Assembly: GCF_032854445.1 (NCBI RefSeq)
Contig: NC_088303.1
Coordinates: 28,687,265-28,751,264 of the forward strand
Origin: Liolophura sinensis
Taxonomy: Eukaryota > Mollusca > Polyplacophora > Chitonida > Chitonidae
Reading direction: 5' to 3'
DNA: 64,000 nt
The position numbers and the translations under genes are program-made. The notes beneath the pieces are model-generated. The model saw nothing but the letters and a program-made list of their open reading frames with translations, was not told the DNA's origin and did not search any database. Shown piece by piece: positions 10,931-24,222 of the stretch; positions within the stretch are counted from its first letter, which is position 1; the number at the start of each line of letters is the position of its first letter.

Positions 10931-13900
10931 ATATTAGTTACTTCACGTTTTCCATTTGATCATACACCCTGTGACGTCACCTATGTAGGCCAGAATGACC
11001 AAAATGATCCCATTATAAAATATCCGTTTTAGGCGATCAGTTTTAAATGTCATCATAGAGTGTTCTTTAATTTTCTGAAAACCCGTGTCAATGGCTCATT
11101 AATGAGCAACACCTTGTAAAATTTGCTGGCTGGAGTGTTTAGAAAATGTCCAGCCTTTCAGAAAATTGAAAAGTGAATTTTAATAACGTATTTAAGAAAG
11201 TACCTGACTCATAGCCCCATTAATGTGAATTCAGACTGGCCTGCACTCCACTGGAAGCATTACTTTTTTCATTTTCCCCTTTCCTCCCTATCGCGTCTAA
11301 ACATTCCCTTGTGCCAATATGACTTTAGATCCCTGCGCCGGGCGAACTCGAATAAATCCACAGAGCCGTAATCTTCTTAACGCACATCAAAATGTATAAA
11401 TGCGCGGAAATTAATTGACTTTATGGATATGTTTCCACTTGAATTGTTACGATAAAACCGACAAAATGACTGAACAAATAGTCCCTCATGACTAGTATGT
11501 GCATGAAGTCCAGATAATCTGCAGGATATTTTCCTTGAATAATCTCAAATACTGGGCCATTTTTAGGTATATAGCATATAGATATGTTCTGTTTGAACTG
11601 AGTGGTAGTTGGGGGAATTCAGAGGATTGTCAAAAAGCCATGTATTTGATTTATTTGATTAGATTGTTGATTAACGGTTTGTGAACTGCACGGAATAAAC
11701 CACCTCTATTTGGCAAAGTAATGACGAACTTCCCCACGTGTGATGTACAACGTCAGTATGCCTTGCCCAGATTGGTCATTTGGTTCATATGATTTTTTTG
11801 TTAAACGCTATATTAAAGGCTACCTTTGGTAAGTAACTGACGAATTTCCAAGTGATCTTCCACGAACGTTAGACAGCTCAACCTTGCATCCCTTGTTGTC
11901 GCCAAGTCTCCACGAACAGTGAGAGCGGAAGATTGTACACATTCCCTTCTAAGGTTGGATTTAAACCGACGCCTCGTGTCTTGTTCTTGTTTTTTTTTTT
12001 CTTGTCTTTTTTTCCAGCTTGGAATGAATCTAATAAAGGTTGTGAGAATTCTAAGTGACTGTAAAGGCTGTCACTTGTTGCTAGGGCACTGCCCTTTCTT
12101 CTTTCTAAAGAGTTTACACCTAATAAAATATAAACAGAGGGCATTGTTCTGCTCTAACACAAACCTTCTCAGTTTCCTGCCCTCCCTTATAATTTTCAGA
12201 AAGAAACTACACTTATTAAATACCCTTTGTCATTTGCAAATAAGATTTACTCTGCGTTGAATTATTTTGGTTCATCGAAATAGTGGTCTTTTTTGTTCCC
12301 ATTTTCAGAATTGATTTTGGTTTTCGAGGAATTGGCTTGGAATACCAATTAGAACGTGGCAATCAATGCAGAGTGGTCAGTAAATTCGACATCAATCAAG
12401 ACACACAGCAGTAATTTCCTCAGTTTTTTCTCCAAGACTTAAACCTTTTTAACAAGTGAATGACGATCAACACATTCTAGCTCTCTCTGTAACGGGACGT
12501 AAGCCTCAGCTTTGTTCTCTCAGTAATAAAAAGTCACGGTGCTTTAAACACACACCGAAAATTATTTTAAACCGTGTTCATTTGACATTCAAAATTATTA
12601 CTTTAGACGTATGTTTGTATGCTTGCATTGCTTGTTTGCTTTCTTAAGATTTAATGTTGCAATTGACATTATTTTGTCCACATTACGGCTGTGTCTCCCT
12701 GTAGCATACCAAACATGACGCCTCACCAATTGAAAGTATACTGACGCCAGGCCAATGAGGACTGTCTCATTGTTTAGGCAAAAACCAGGAAAGTCAACAA
12801 CAAAAAAACTGACACTCAGGGAGAAAAAACACATTGCGGCTTAATCCTGCGTTAACTAACCACCTGATCTGTGGACCGAGGGCTACACCTACACAGATCG
12901 ACATTCTATCGCAAACGTGGCCACATTTGTACAAGGTTAGTCTGGTCTGCTGCGATAACCACATAACCATTCCAATCGTACCAGCCAATTATTTGGTGGC
13001 TGATCAGGTTTTTGTAGCCGACAGGTTTGGACTTGCTTATACTCCCATCCCCACTTCCCACAAACCGTTCGTGGCGTCTTTTTGAAGCCGTTGAGTGACT
13101 TACTGCTGATTAGTGACCCTCACACTGGATTCATCTTACCAGTTTATAGTAGTACTGTCCCGGCAATTCTCGCCTGGAGCGATTTTAGCACCAGCATGGA
13201 GCCGGATATCAAAACCCCAGTATATACGCGTAAACGGGATTTCTCCAAACAGCCGGCGGCTATAATAACTGCCAAGATCTTGAGGATATCCAACTGTATG
13301 TACTTATCCATTTTGCTTGAAACTGGAGAATCTTGTCAAAATGGGGAAAAAGAAAAAAGCGTTTCCCCCTACTATTCAATTCAGACTTCCTCAAACATCC
13401 ACACAAAACCATCAGGAACCGGGTCACTTACAAATAAACATGTTTTTTTAAAGACTTTGTACTGCAGATACGTGGTGTGTTAGCTTTACGAAAACCAATT
13501 GAAAATCTCTCAGTGTCCGTGGATTTATGTTGTCGTAAAAACTTATTATAAGAGGGCAAGATTTTGGAGGTGTAGCCATGTAAACTCTTTAACACCGCTA
13601 TACGTAAAAAAATTAAATGTTATCCACTTTGATTGTTGTAAGGTTTTATGTAGAAGCTGGTGTAAACATATGCAAATTCAACAAATAGTCAGTCTCGAAA
13701 CTTTGTGAATGTGGATTTGTTTTGTTGTAGTCGGCAATTGCACACAAAAGCCTAAATGGTGTTTCAAATATTTTATGCACCAATACATTTCAAACACTGT
13801 AACTGGATGTTTAAAAAAAAAGTTTCGTTCTACTGCTTTACTACCCTTCGACGCGAAGTTTTAAACCACACAATATTAATACCAAACGGAACAGAATATT

Positions 13901-13969
13901 CTGTCCAGACGAAAACTCACCGTGCACTTTGTATTTACATCGGTATGATTTTTAAGAACAATTGATGTT
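10931..13969. repeat. Repeat-derived spacer between copies A and B
   Basis: The block at 11180-11480 matches 51190-51460 and 62570-62860 in direct orientation. The block at 12840-13380 matches the reverse complement of about 47970-48420; for example the phrases around the motif GCCACGT near 12918 and 48350. The frames of 113 codons (from 11919), 83 codons (from 12834) and 133 codons (from 13082) are not preserved: the inverted copy has a stop early in the matching frame. I see no host gene. Confidence 0.65.
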
Positions 13970-15329
13970 TTCTAACTGGAAACATAATCCAGATAGATTG
14001 ATCCCAAAAGCATTTTCAGCAGCTTTTTTGTCTTCCATTCTAAGGTTTCTAAGTGGTTTTATGTGTTGAGAGCCTCTTTCTGGGGCACTCAGTGTAAATC
14101 ACTTCCGGATTGCACACTAACATAAGCTTCATGAGAACTTCGCATTAGCACATGGACTTAGATATTCAAGAAGGGGGAACCATTCCTATAATGTATATGT
14201 GTATAAAAACATAATGTGACAAAATTATTTAACTCGTGAACATTCCGAATGAGGTCAGGATCAGCTATTCTCAACCTTGTGGTGCCTGATCTGACAAGCT
14301 CTGATACAGATGTGTCATTGCCTCATATAAAAACAGACGAAAAAACACTGTTTAATATGATCATAAGACGATAGCAATCTACCTCGCAGATTCATCGGCG
14401 GTTCGGCGATGCTGGTCCTAAGCTGATATAATGTGCAACCGATCACTATATACCGTCTTTCGATCAGTCATTAGAGCCACAATGATTTCCGAGTCTTGAT
14501 TCTAGTCAGTGTTTTAAGCTCTTCCAAAAAAGGTAAGATGGTGTCAGGTCGCAAGAAGATCGAAAACCCTGCGATTCTGATCTGTGTAAAGACAATCCTG
14601 TTAAGATTTAGACAGACAAATATACTGGCTGAAGCGTTATAATTACTGAGCAGCATGTACTAATCACACTGGAGCAATTAGCTGGTACTCGGCCCCGTGA
14701 GATACTTGTAAAGCTGCCCAGAAATGGAACTGGCGAATTGTTCCAAAGCTGGAAGCCAAGGCAACGCTACTTTTTACACATCGAGTTTCCATCTGTAGGC
14801 CTAAGGAGTTGTTTGTAGATACGGAAAACTTCCGGCTCAAAGGTGACACAGAAAGATTGTTTCTGCTTGGATGTCCCTCCAGGCTCTGTTCTAATTACAG
14901 GTTTGAGGTGCTTCAAGAAGATATGGTTAAACAGCCACCCTGAGGACCACTAGCCCAATACAAGAATGCTGTCGGTTCCAGTTTTCTGGTGTGAAAGCTT
15001 TTAGCTCTTTAAGAACTAGGGAGAAGACGGAATACAGGCGTTTGTTTTTCAAACAAGAATAGCGTGAACAGGAATGATAATATGGCGGTTAAATTTGTCA
15101 TGCCGAGATCCAATAACCTCTTTTGTTGTTTGTCTTACATACACAAATATATCTGGAGGCATTTATTTATTCGTTGTATTGTTTACAAAGTTCTCGCTGA
15201 CCGGGTCATGTATGACGGTGTAAGTCAATAACTCATGTATCCCTTTTACAGCACGTATTTGAATACACCTTATGGCGCCTTGTATGCCTCTACAGATAAA
15301 TCAGGGTTCCCTCCAGTCTCTGTCCGTCT

Positions 15330-15692
15330 TGTGTGTATGCTTGGGGTTTAAAGTGGTACTTAACAATTTTTCAGTCATATGACGACGAGGAGTTATTAGG
15401 TGTATGTACATACACTGCGTCTCTTTGTGGCAGGCCGAATCCATGACGCCAAAGTGCTGCCGCCCCTGAAGTATCATACCGAAGACACTACACGTGACAC
15501 CCCCACCCAGTCACTTTATACGGACAATGGGCCAACCAGACCTGATTCCAAAGGATTGCTCTAAGGTCTCAAGTGCTGAGCTTGAAAACAAGGCAGCAAC
15601 AAATGCCACTTCTTAGGTAGTGACACGACTTGGGTCTGATCCCGGGTCTCCCGGCTTCAAGGCGGAGGCTCTAACCACCGAAATGGTCGAGA
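15330..15692 (-). mobile_element. tRNA-derived SINE, second family, degraded
   Basis: It shares CAATTTTTCAGTCATATGA with the copies at 2205 and 6065. On the minus strand it begins with a degenerate tRNA-like head containing GGTGGTTAGAGCC and GGGATCAGACCC. The body has diverged more than the copy at 6065. Confidence 0.65.
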
Positions 15693-16023
15693 AGTAATGT
15701 GTACCACTATGATAAAGTCAATAAACAAAAGGGCGTCAGTATTATTTTTAGATACCTAGATCCGAACATGTTATCACGATGTTGACTTTGTCTTTACCCT
15801 CATACATTACATGCTTTATGCGGCCACGCTTAAACCAGAGACGTCAAGTATAACTGTGTGTCTTGCACATCTAACAAAGAAAAAATAGCAAAAATTTCTG
15901 ATTAATTCAATGACGTTTAAATCCAAACGATATAGCTTCACTTAGTCTGTATTTTTATTTTAGTATGGTTATTATTTCTACTATTATTTGAATCCTAGAA
16001 TACTACAAAGAAAGGTAATAATT

Positions 16024-16110
16024 TGCTCTGCGCTGCTCTGCTCTGCGTTGCTCTCCCCTGTTCTGCGCTACTCTGCGCCGCCCTGCTCTGCTCTGCTCTG
16101 CTCTGCTCTG
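16024..16110 (+). repeat. CTCTG pentanucleotide microsatellite
   Basis: An imperfect CTCTG / TGCTC array becomes pure over the last roughly 28 bp (16083-16110). Two overlapping short frames through it (Leu/Ala/Cys-rich) are low-complexity artefacts. I do not see it at the matching place in copy A. Confidence 0.9.
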
Positions 16111-16810
16111 ACTCGACTGTGGTTTTCAGTGAGTATACAGGTTGTCAGGTTTTCTTCCCGGCTTCCTACTTACGCAATCCTGACCACCACCTTGTAAGTA
16201 AAACGCTCTTAAGTACGGCGGAAAATAGCTTTCCCTATCAGTTTAGTCATATGTGAGAGAATGAAAAAAAAAACCAACTGAGAAATATCCAGTACTTATA
16301 CAGGCTTTATTATATCTATACATGGGGCATGAACATCCTTGCCTGATGAATTCGCTTGTGGACGTGCCATGAAAACAGGCATAGCAATCTGGGGAGTTTT
16401 CCTTCGTCATGAAACAATAACCTGGAGACATTATAAATGAGTATACAGTCTACGTGTAGAGCTCGCGGCGGTGTATCCATAAACAATCTTTATAACTACA
16501 TACTAACGCCTACTGATAACAAACTTGTTGTTGGAAGTGGGTTTGGACGACCTGTAAAAACTCCATTCAATCCGGGCATTGTAATTACAATGACAAAACA
16601 GGCCACTACCTGAAGATAAATTATATCTGAAAGTAGCTGGTAAAAGTACGTGGGTTTCGCAGGAAATTTTTACTTAATTGAGTAGGGTAGAGTAGTGTTG
16701 AAGAGAGCATTCTCAGTTTTCAGACACGCAAGCTTAACGAGCTGTCCTTAAATTTCACCGAGTTACTTATGTGTATAAGCCAGAGCGGGATGTGGTTTAG
16801 AATACAATTA

Positions 16811-17080
16811 TTTATTTATTTATTTATTTGATTGGCGTTTTACGCCGTATTCAAGAATTTTTCACTTATACGACGGCGGCCAGCATTATGGTGGGTGGAA
16901 ACCGGGCACAGCCAGGGGGAAACCCACGACCATCCGCAGGTTGTTGGTAGACCTTCTCACTTATGGCCGGAGAGGAAGCCAGCATGAGCTGGACTTACAC
17001 TCACAGCGACCGCATTGGTGAGAGACTCCTGGGTCATTACGCTGCGCTAGCGCGCTAACTAACCGAGCCACGGAGGCCCC
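16811..17080 (-). mobile_element. SINE family 1, full length, with 12-bp target duplication
   Basis: The minus strand reads from a tRNA-like head (GCCTCCGTGGCTCGGTTAGT, A-box-like; a degraded B box further in) through the core (block around CCGGCCATAAG, then GGCCGCCGTCGTATAAGTG) to a GTAAAACGCCAATCAAAT end and an (AAAT)n tail. AGAATACAATTA flanks it on both sides (16799-16810 and 17081-17092). At the matching site in copy C (about 40965) the sequence ACACAATTAAAGTC is uninterrupted, an empty site. This is the clearest full copy in the window. Confidence 0.93.
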
Positions 17081-17589
17081 AGAATACAATTAAAGTCAAT
17101 TTTTGTTTTTCATTTTAAATTTACTTCCAGTGGATCGCCATTACGAACTATAGCCAATTTCTTTCTTTCTACCTTTTTTGTCTGGTAACAGAAAAACGCT
17201 ATAAGAGGATTATTTCTTCTGGGGATTTAGGACCATACGTTACTTTGTATTTTCATATTGTTTTCGATATCTAGAAATCTCAAAAATCCCTATTGGACAA
17301 ATCGAAAGGTGGCTAATTATATCAAATAAAGCGCGATTATTAAATATTGTAAACTTCATAGCCTGCTTCGGAAAAACTCTAGTTCTGTGTGAAAGGATGA
17401 ATCATCGAAATGTACGTTTTAAACACACAAGCACAAGTGAATAATGATTGGATGTCACCTTAATAACAGGAAATACCGAGTGAACCGATAACCCCCCATA
17501 TGTGAAGAATGAATGAATGGAAGACAGATTATAACTTTACGATATTTCGACACTATTATAGCCATGTCATCATGACAACAGCACAGGAG

Positions 17590-18540
17590 ACTAACTGAGA
17601 CTGAGACTAACATCCCGATGAGAGGAGGAAACTAAGATGAAAATCGCAATGAGGGCAGAATAGTGAGATTAAGGTCCCGGTGACAAGGGGACAGTGAGAT
17701 CAAGATTCCAGTGAGGGGAAGATAGTGAGATTAACATCCTAATGATATGAGAATAGTGAGATCAAGATCCCACTGAGGGGAGGATAGCGAGATTAACATC
17801 TTAGTCATATGAGGATAGTGAGATCATGACCCCAGTGAGAGGAGGATAGCGAGATTAACATCCTAATGATATGAGGACAGTGAGAGCAAGATCCCACTGA
17901 GGGGAGGATAGCGAGATTAACATCTTAGTCATATGAGGATTATGAGATCATGACCCCAGTGAGAGGAGGATAGCGAGATTAACATCCTAATGATATGAGG
18001 ACAGTGAGAGCAAGATCCCACTGAGGGGAGGATAGCGAGATTAACATCTTAGTCATATGAGGATTATGAGATCATGACCCCAGTGAGAGGAGGATAGCGA
18101 GATTAACATCCTAATGATATGAGGACAGTGAGAGCAAGATCCCAGTGAGGGGAAGACAGCGAGATTAACATCCTAATGATATGAGGATTGTGAGAGCAAG
18201 ATCCCAGAAAGGGGAGGATAGCGAGATTAACATCTTAGTCATATGAGGATAGTGAGATTAAGATTCCAGTGAGCGGAGGACAGCGAGATTAACATCCTAG
18301 TGATCAGAGGATAGTGAGATCAAGATCCCAGTGAGCGGAGGACAGCGACATTAACATCCTAGTCCTAACAGGATAGTGAGATCAATATCCCAGTGAGGGG
18401 AGGATAGCGAGATTAACATCCTAGTGATATAAGAGTAGTAAGATCAAATCCCAGTTAGGCGATCCCAGTTGGAGGAGGACAGGTACATCAAGATCACAAT
18501 TTGAGGAATATAGTAAGATCAAGATCCCATTGAGGGGAAT
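17590..18540 (+). repeat. 31-bp minisatellite with 124-bp higher-order repeat, copy B
   Basis: The same 31-bp family as at 2745, but most of the array repeats as groups of four units. The phrase GAGATTAACATCTTAGTC recurs at 17789, 17913 and 18037, exactly 124 bp apart, which is 4 x 31. Alternating phrases TTAGTCATATGAGGAT and CTAATGATATGAGGACA mark the sub-units. Edges return to simple diverged monomers. Confidence 0.92.
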
Positions 18541-21500
18541 TTAACAACTGTCGCGCCTTTACTTCCAAGGATAGTTAAAATGCTTGTATCAACATGTTGG
18601 CAAAACCCACAACTGCCATCAAAAGCCTCAAGCTATGTCGCTCTTTCTTCCTTAAGAGAGAAAACAAGGGAAATATCACTTTCGTATCTGAGCCCCGTTC
18701 TACACTGACACAGAAACGTACAAATAGTGATAGATATATCATTACAACATAAGGTCAGAAATGGGCTGTTTTCTCAACACAGCCATGGTAATTCCAGACC
18801 AGGCGTCTAGTAGTACCCCCCTATGGAGCTCGCAACGAAGCGGTGGGGAAAAAGCAGATAATGACTGACAGGAACAGAAATAATTCGTGGGGTTAAATTC
18901 TCCACTGAAACCTAGCCCGCAATATTTCTAGGGAATACTCATTCGTTTATAAAGGTTAAGCTTTATTGTCGTAAATGGTTTCTTAGGTGTATCCACAGAG
19001 CATCGGTATTGCATCCAGGACTGAATAAAGTCTGGTAAACGGACTGCAGTCTGTGCATTCCATTGTAAATAGATGTAACTCAGCGACAGCAGTTCTGCAA
19101 TCATCCCTTCATAGAAACTGGAGGAGACTATTCATATTAAAAAGTGAAAGAATACATGACTTTTTTCGATTACTCAAGCAGAAATGACTATGATGCTGAA
19201 CGAACTTTTTCGATGAAATAAATGCAAACTGTCAACAGTCGATTGACATTAGCGGTTTGTATTTGGTATTCAGTTACTACTGACTCGCGCTGGTGACAAA
19301 GTACATCTGTACTTTTCTGCCAACAGTCACTGCTGTGTGATCTAATGCCTTAGCCTCGCTCCAGTTAACAGCCACACAAGATAGCATTTGTTAGAATCCC
19401 ACTTCCGCTCGTTGGGATTCTGCAAAAGGTAGGCCTTATTTAGCCGCCGAAGACTTTTATATAGGCATTCTTAGTTATTCTTTACATTGCACATTGCAAT
19501 TCACATTTTATTTACAATTTTATAAATTTTTTTTACACTTTCCCTGAAAAGAACCTCTTGGAAAGCGTCATTCAATTTTGGACAATTGCTACCAGCCGCA
19601 CGTGATCTCGTACCTTGTGAATGAGAATTCACGGCTAACAGTGCAAGACTGTAAGAGCCGTTTTAGTTTCAATCAACATTGTGTGTTCAGTTATTCAATG
19701 TTTAAGAACTAAATAATTGATTTTTTGCGCTTCATATTTCCACGACACCGCACATTGTGTCAATGGCGTAAGAAATTCTTTTCATTATCGTTCTTAATAA
19801 TTAAGCATGTCTATCAATAACGTTTTAGAGCTGACGAAAAGATAAGCGCTTCATGTGGGTGAATGTCATCTCTTGTGAAAGATAAACAACCAAAATCCTG
19901 CGTGGTGAGTTTTCGTGTCGTGAACAAAAACGTATACCGCTGGAAACCAAGTTATATTAATTGCCTTCTTTTTTCCAGAGCTACCAAGCTACTCAAAAAC
20001 TGTCGATAGTTCTAACATTTGAATACAACATGTCAAGGCGATTTGTAGAGGTTACCATGGTGTCACACATGATGGAGCAGTTATGAAACAGGGCTTAATA
20101 AACATGTTGTGTTGTCATTCATGACTACACATCTCCCTGAGATGAGCCATGGTCTATATCAAGAGTGAAAACTCTGCTATAGGCAATACAGGGAGACAAA
20201 CCGTCACAGCAATGTCTATGTTAACTTCAAATCACTCTGGAGGATCGCTCTGGTTAATTTTGACACAACTTTAAGTAGTTAAAAATTTCCACACGACGCT
20301 CCTGTGCCCGCTGGGCATGACCTTACGTGTAATACTGACCTCCATCGCATAAGTAAAAAATTATTGAGTAAAACAACAATCAGGGTGGCTACATAAAATC
20401 AAATTGCACTGTGTGTTCCTCCCCATGGCCAGAAAAATGTGCACAGTTTGTGGCTGTAGCTACGGGAGAACAGCCCTTTATAACGTACCTCGCAAGAGCA
20501 GATTTCACCCCAGTTTCCTGCATCCGTGAACTTCACCTTTATGAAATTGATATACTCTGAACTAAAGTGTCAAACCTCAATGAAAAATGGGTAAATATGG
20601 TGGTTAGTCGGGGGAAGCAACCGGGTAGTAGATGTACAGTGTTTTAATAGAACCGTACCGAATTACGTCCCTTGAGGTCACTCTCCATAAGCTAGTTGAA
20701 GACATACCTTGAAGACATATTAAAGTTTTGTAAACTGATTTTGCAAGCCAAGGATAAACGTTATGGAATGTTTAAGCCATTCGGAGGACATTTAAAAATC
20801 CTCAAATGAAGGACATGTAGGCAAATGGTACAACATGTACAGAAGATACAGCGTACTCGGTTCAAGATACAGACCATTACAGTCTGCATAATCTGAAAAA
20901 CATGGGCTTCATTTAAAAGAAAAAAACAACACTGGACAGAGTATGTATACGTCGACAAAGTATCCCACATGAAGTTAAAAAAAGTGACTCCCTATTTTGC
21001 CAGTTTTATCCAACCCTGTTTTGCCTTTTAACCAGATATAGGTGGGGTTACGAGCGACGCGACATCGTGTTACTGAATGCATTCATATGGGCGAGGTCCC
21101 ACTTCCCCTAGTATCACGTCTCGCGTTACGTGCTAGCTGCTGTTGTGTCATAAGGGAGGTAATATAGAGGAAGCCTATTTTGTAGTGTGTGCTTTCGTCG
21201 TGCTTTTACCGGAAAGCCATACCGAACGCGCAGTGATGACGCCTGAATCAGCATCGGTATGGAAATACTGACAATATGTGGTCTATATCCTTATGCCCCA
21301 AGCGATTGGGTACCATGATTGTCGATTATGAAGTCTTGGGCAAGACCTACCTCGGGAATAAAGACGTCCGAAGACCGGTCTAGCCTTTCCACTACCGATC
21401 TGTGGTTAATAGTTTTGAGGTCAGGCTTCCTGTTTACTACAGGTATTGCAGTAAAAGTTATCGGCCGTTGATACTTTTCTTCTTTTTGGCTCTGGGAGTT

Positions 21501-21720
21501 GACCATATCGCTTTTTCTGCCTTGGTCGTCAGATCCAGTCTCACTATCCCTTTTCGTCGACCAGATAGATGGGCTGTAAAACAGTAACGGTGCGTGTCGT
21601 AAGCACGTCCTTCGCGAGGCTTCATTTTCAGAGGAAGCGACAGAAACGTGTGACCAGTAAGTGACTGGTTCTCCGGTCCGTGCGATAAAATGTCAGTGGT
21701 AACTGAAATCAAGTATGAAG
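18541..21720. repeat. Copy B segment without genes
   Basis: It matches 3590-6720 of copy A but is missing from inverted copy C, which jumps from the 17-kb equivalents to the 22-kb equivalents. It holds a few frames of 60-84 codons, none conserved in A. I see no gene or mobile element in it. Confidence 0.55.
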
Positions 21721-23013
21721 TAAGAGCAGGGATCGGGCTTTACAGAATTTTCATCCTTTAGCTTTTTGTTCAACACAACATTGCAAGGACTTGTGTCCCT
21801 TGAAGATAATAGCAACAAAAGCTGTTTTATTAGGTCATTCCGACATCACAAACTAAACCAGAGAAAATAATTTAGGTTTAAACATCCTTAGTAAGCCCCA
21901 GACACGTAAAACGTAAAAAGTGTTCAATCTAAAGCACTTATTTTTTAAACTTGCTTTCAACATTGCATGGTATCACAGTTCTAAAATCGACTTGTATTTT
22001 TTTGTGTAGTGTGTATTTTATAAGGTGTGAATTCTACACAGCAGATGACTTAGTAGTGTGTTTCTGTTAGCGGTAACATCTGACGCCATCTTAGAATTTG
22101 CTGCATTCAAGGATAAAGTACAATTACTTACCTGACATAAGCTAACTATGCTGAAAGGAGATAAAAACCGGACACAAAGAAGGATTACGTCTGTTTATCA
22201 CCTGTTTGAAGAAAGACATAATCACGTGACCAGGAAGTCTCCACAGGAAAAAAATCTATTTCTGTCGGAGCTTAATTAAAAACGGCTTAGAGTTTAATGG
22301 TACATTTCAGAGAAACCTCTCTTTGGTGACTTATTAAGAACATGTGATTCCCTATGGAACTAGGACGTGGGCAGCCTCTGGTGATGTCTTCCTGATTAGA
22401 CCAGAGGATGTTAGGAAACATTTTATCATCACAATACCACTTCTTCCGATTGTGTATATCGCCTTGGGGTTTTTGTCAAATGTCGAAGTATTTAGCCATT
22501 ATAGTGGTGCGTACATTAGAATACAAAAAAATACCTGAGGGTATGGATTTGTTTGCAAAACTGCGCCTTCCAGTGCTTGGCGTTCAGAGAATTCGCTTTT
22601 TTGTGGATATTTGCTCGGCTTATTAATATATTCTCTTTCAGACGGAGAATTGAAACAGGGAAAAATGACTGCCGTTCTGTAACAACCTAGGTCGCATGTT
22701 AGATGCTGAAGAATCAACAAATTTGTATCATGTTAACATGAAGCAGTGTTAAGAGAATCAAGGATGGAATGCTTCAAATACACACTTCCATTAGTTCTGA
22801 TACATGTTCCATCGACTCTTGGAGCAACGGACACATGGTACACTTCAAATAAGCAAGAAGATTTGTTTTCTTTTAACGCATGAAACCAATAATTGAAAAC
22901 AATCTGAAAACACCAATGTTTATCTGTGAATTCCGAAAAATATGTGATCTTCAAATCGATCTATTACCAGAAACTGGATTTTATATACTTGGATGGTTTT
23001 AGCAGTACAAAGG

Positions 23014-23122
23014 TAATTTATTTATTTCATTGGTGTTTTGCTGACAGACCTTCCCACTTGGGGGCCGGAGAGGAAGCCAGCATGAGCTGGACTTGAACCC
23101 ACAGCGACCGCATTGGTCGACC
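23014..23122 (-). mobile_element. SINE family 1 with internal deletion
   Basis: The tail and 3' end (ATTTATTTCATTGGTGTTTT) join directly to the inner head region (GACAGACCTTCCCACTTG, then CAGCATGAGCTGGACTTGAA and GCGACCGCATTGGT). The core GGCGGCCAGCATTAT block is deleted. Copy A lacks it at the matching site near 8262. Confidence 0.75.
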
Positions 23123-23844
23123 ACTTTATTACCAAATTAAATGTGGCCTTTAAAATTCATGCTCTATTATCTAATAACATTTAGAGCAAAGTTTTTTTTT
23201 TGGTATATAGTAATTGACACTGTGGTGTATTAACTGTTGAAGTTCGTTGATGTGTAATCAGATAAAGAAAACTCACCTAAGAAGTCTGTACCTGTGTTTT
23301 GGGACCCATGAAATATTTAACAGTCTCCAAATTAGTAATTAACCTCATTGGTTGTAGTGGAACGTGTGGTGTTAAAACCCTCCAGATAAATAGGGTCTCA
23401 GCTGTCTGAAGCTGAACTTTCAATTTCCGAGGGCGAAAGTAAAAGGAGTAAGTGTCCGAAAATTGGCCTTATCTTACTTAAAAAGAATTACACGAAATGT
23501 TTAAAGCTTTTTTGCCGATCTATAATCGGTCATTAGCCCTCGACAAACATTCATTTATCAGGATTAAGACGTGTTTCGTACTGACACGCAATCCTCTCGA
23601 TTTATCACTTACCTCCCTAAAATTCAAACAACCAGGTGGAGAAAAACTACCGCATGTTACAACACATTGTCTCATTTCCTTTAATTTAAAGAATGTTTTC
23701 GCTGGATAGAAACTTGACAAGTTAAACAGTGTTATCAGAGTAGAAGCTTTTTCAATAGCTACAAACAATTCCTCGCTTTGATGTCGTGTTTACATGTACG
23801 TAACAGTATTACCTTTCAAGTCGAAAAGCATTACATAGACTTCA

Positions 23845-24222
23845 ATGGGGGCAATGGCAGTCAGTCAGAACTGCGACTCCTTACTTGAACAGGGGACTTT
23901 TAGATTCCTTACAATTTTAGAACTGTTTTTAGTGACCTTGGTGACAAAAATTAGTTGACGAGGCTCATGCTTTCACTTTTGCAGTCTTATAGTCGACCTG
24001 ACGAGCAAGACTTACGTCAACTGTTAGAAAGTTAGCTGGCGCCCCCACGGCCAGTCTGGAACGCATGTAACATGCCCTGTTGACGTCAACGTTGATAGCT
24101 GTCAAAACAACTTTATTGAGGAAAAGGCCGAATTGCGGGTGCCAAGCTGCTCCCGCAATCCCAGTACGTTCATCGATGGCGCTATTTCCAAATATTCTCG
24201 ACCATTCACGGCAAATATTCAT
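23845..24222 (+). mobile_element. Decayed third-family SINE plus unmatched GC-richer stretch
   Basis: The first 200 bp are a decayed version of the SINE at 8977 (shared order of phrases about GCGACTCCTTACT, CTTGGT and AAGTCTT/AAGACTT). From about 24050 to 24220 the sequence is richer in G+C than its surroundings and has no partner that I can find in copy A. An 85-codon frame on the minus strand (23965-24222) overlaps both parts. I do not recognise the product and doubt that it is a gene. Confidence 0.45.

Noticed and set aside
13082-13483. 133-codon frame
   Set aside because: The inverted copy near 47.97-48.15 kb aligns well at the DNA level but has a stop early in the same frame, so the frame is not conserved.
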